Part shown: positions 28,465-28,778 of the stretch, piece after piece
How the letters are laid out: each line of letters starts with the position of its first letter
How positions within the stretch are numbered: position 1 is the first letter of the stretch
DNA from: Isoetes engelmannii
Lineage: Eukaryota > Streptophyta > Lycopodiopsida > Isoetales > Isoetaceae
Assembly: GCA_011763485.2 (NCBI GenBank)
Contig: JAANSK020032243.1
Span: forward strand, 1-28,778
Reading direction: 5' to 3'
DNA: 28,778 bases
The notes under the pieces: model-generated
Seen by the model: the letters and a program-made list of their open reading frames with translations, nothing else
What the model was told of the DNA's origin: nothing
Database searches by the model: none
Made by a program: the position numbers and the translations under genes

Positions 28465-28778
28465 TTTTTTTTTAGCTATCAAACGAGGAAATATCTTTAT
28501 ATTCTATATATGAACTCATAAGTTCATATAGATATAAGAATAGAATACAAAAATGGTAAGGACAAAATCCTAAGGAATATTAATTCTCCTCGTTTTACCT
28601 CAATCATTGACCCAAATATTATAAATTTCATGCCAATCAACAATCCCATAAGGATTTCCTGACAAAGAAATCAACAAATGAGCATTAGGGCGGATTTGAG
28701 ATCTCTAAATGGCCCAAATCTCTTATGCTAAAATTCCACGTCATATTTCTCGCGTCCAATGAGGAGGTCGCATTTTTT
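28465..28778 (-). mobile_element. 3' end of a poly(A)-tailed L1-like LINE, running off the window
   Basis: On the minus strand the sequence ends GTTTGATAGCTAAAAAAAAA (nine A at 28465-28473), a 3' UTR and tail style common in plant L1 LINEs. Upstream (toward the right edge) minus-strand protein-like words such as KCDLLIGREKYDVEF, then a stop, then HKRFGPFRDLKSALMLI are visible with stops. The tail type differs from LINE copies A and B, so it is another family. The element body lies outside the window. Confidence 0.45.

Noticed and set aside
1-28778. tRNA, rRNA, CRISPR array, bacterial operon signals
   Set aside because: None was recognised by eye; the repeats present lack regular spacer structure and the gene structure is eukaryotic.

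Overview
The window reads as nuclear DNA of a land plant. It carries one intact R2R3-MYB transcription factor gene with the canonical plant two-intron layout. Around it lies AT-rich, gene-poor sequence full of decayed retrotransposons. The largest element is a chromodomain Ty3/Gypsy retrotransposon whose gag and pol look like the Tf1/sushi/Tcn1 group, known mainly from fungi and vertebrates and, among plants, reported from bryophytes and lycophytes. That makes a non-seed plant (moss, lycophyte or fern) the most likely source. The 845-base first MYB intron argues against a Selaginella-type compact genome. The assignment is inference; no species marker was recognised.

Layout. Bases 1-2200 hold a heavily decayed + strand Gypsy pol relic. 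From 3550 to 4830 a second, unrelated Gypsy pol relic lies on the minus strand. From 5758 to 6140 there is a direct-plus-inverted (foldback-like) repeat, followed by exon-like minus-strand coding remnants to 7110. A minisatellite-like array fills 7689-8420, and a 20-base palindromic repeat sits at 8961-9016. A + strand hypothetical gene, in which two segments join in phase across a GT-AG intron, lies at 9330-10030. A LINE 3' fragment occupies 11165-12405 and an ABCC-transporter pseudogene fragment 12939-13285 (minus). The 5963-base chromovirus spans 15372-21334. A second LINE copy of the same family follows at 21850-22640. The MYB gene lies at 24945-26877, and the 3' end of a different, poly(A)-tailed LINE enters from the right edge (28465-28778, minus).

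The most interesting object is the chromovirus. It has TG...CA LTRs and a candidate 5-base target duplication with one mismatch. Gag, protease, reverse transcriptase, RNase H, integrase and chromodomain follow in the expected order but are broken by at least five frame changes and several stops. It lacks a tRNA-type primer binding site. Two bases after the 5' LTR there are 12 bases exactly complementary to LTR positions 15520-15531, which lie where transcription should start, about 32 bases after the TATA box. That is the arrangement expected for self-primed reverse transcription as in Tf1. The leader between LTR and gag also carries a series of related GATCGC/GCGATC stem-loops, and one copy recurs inside pol.

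The MYB gene appears to be the only gene here whose reading frame, splice sites and conserved residues are all intact. Its last exon contains a perfect 19-base inverted repeat, a Met-Asn hexanucleotide repeat and a short tandem duplication covering the stop codon.
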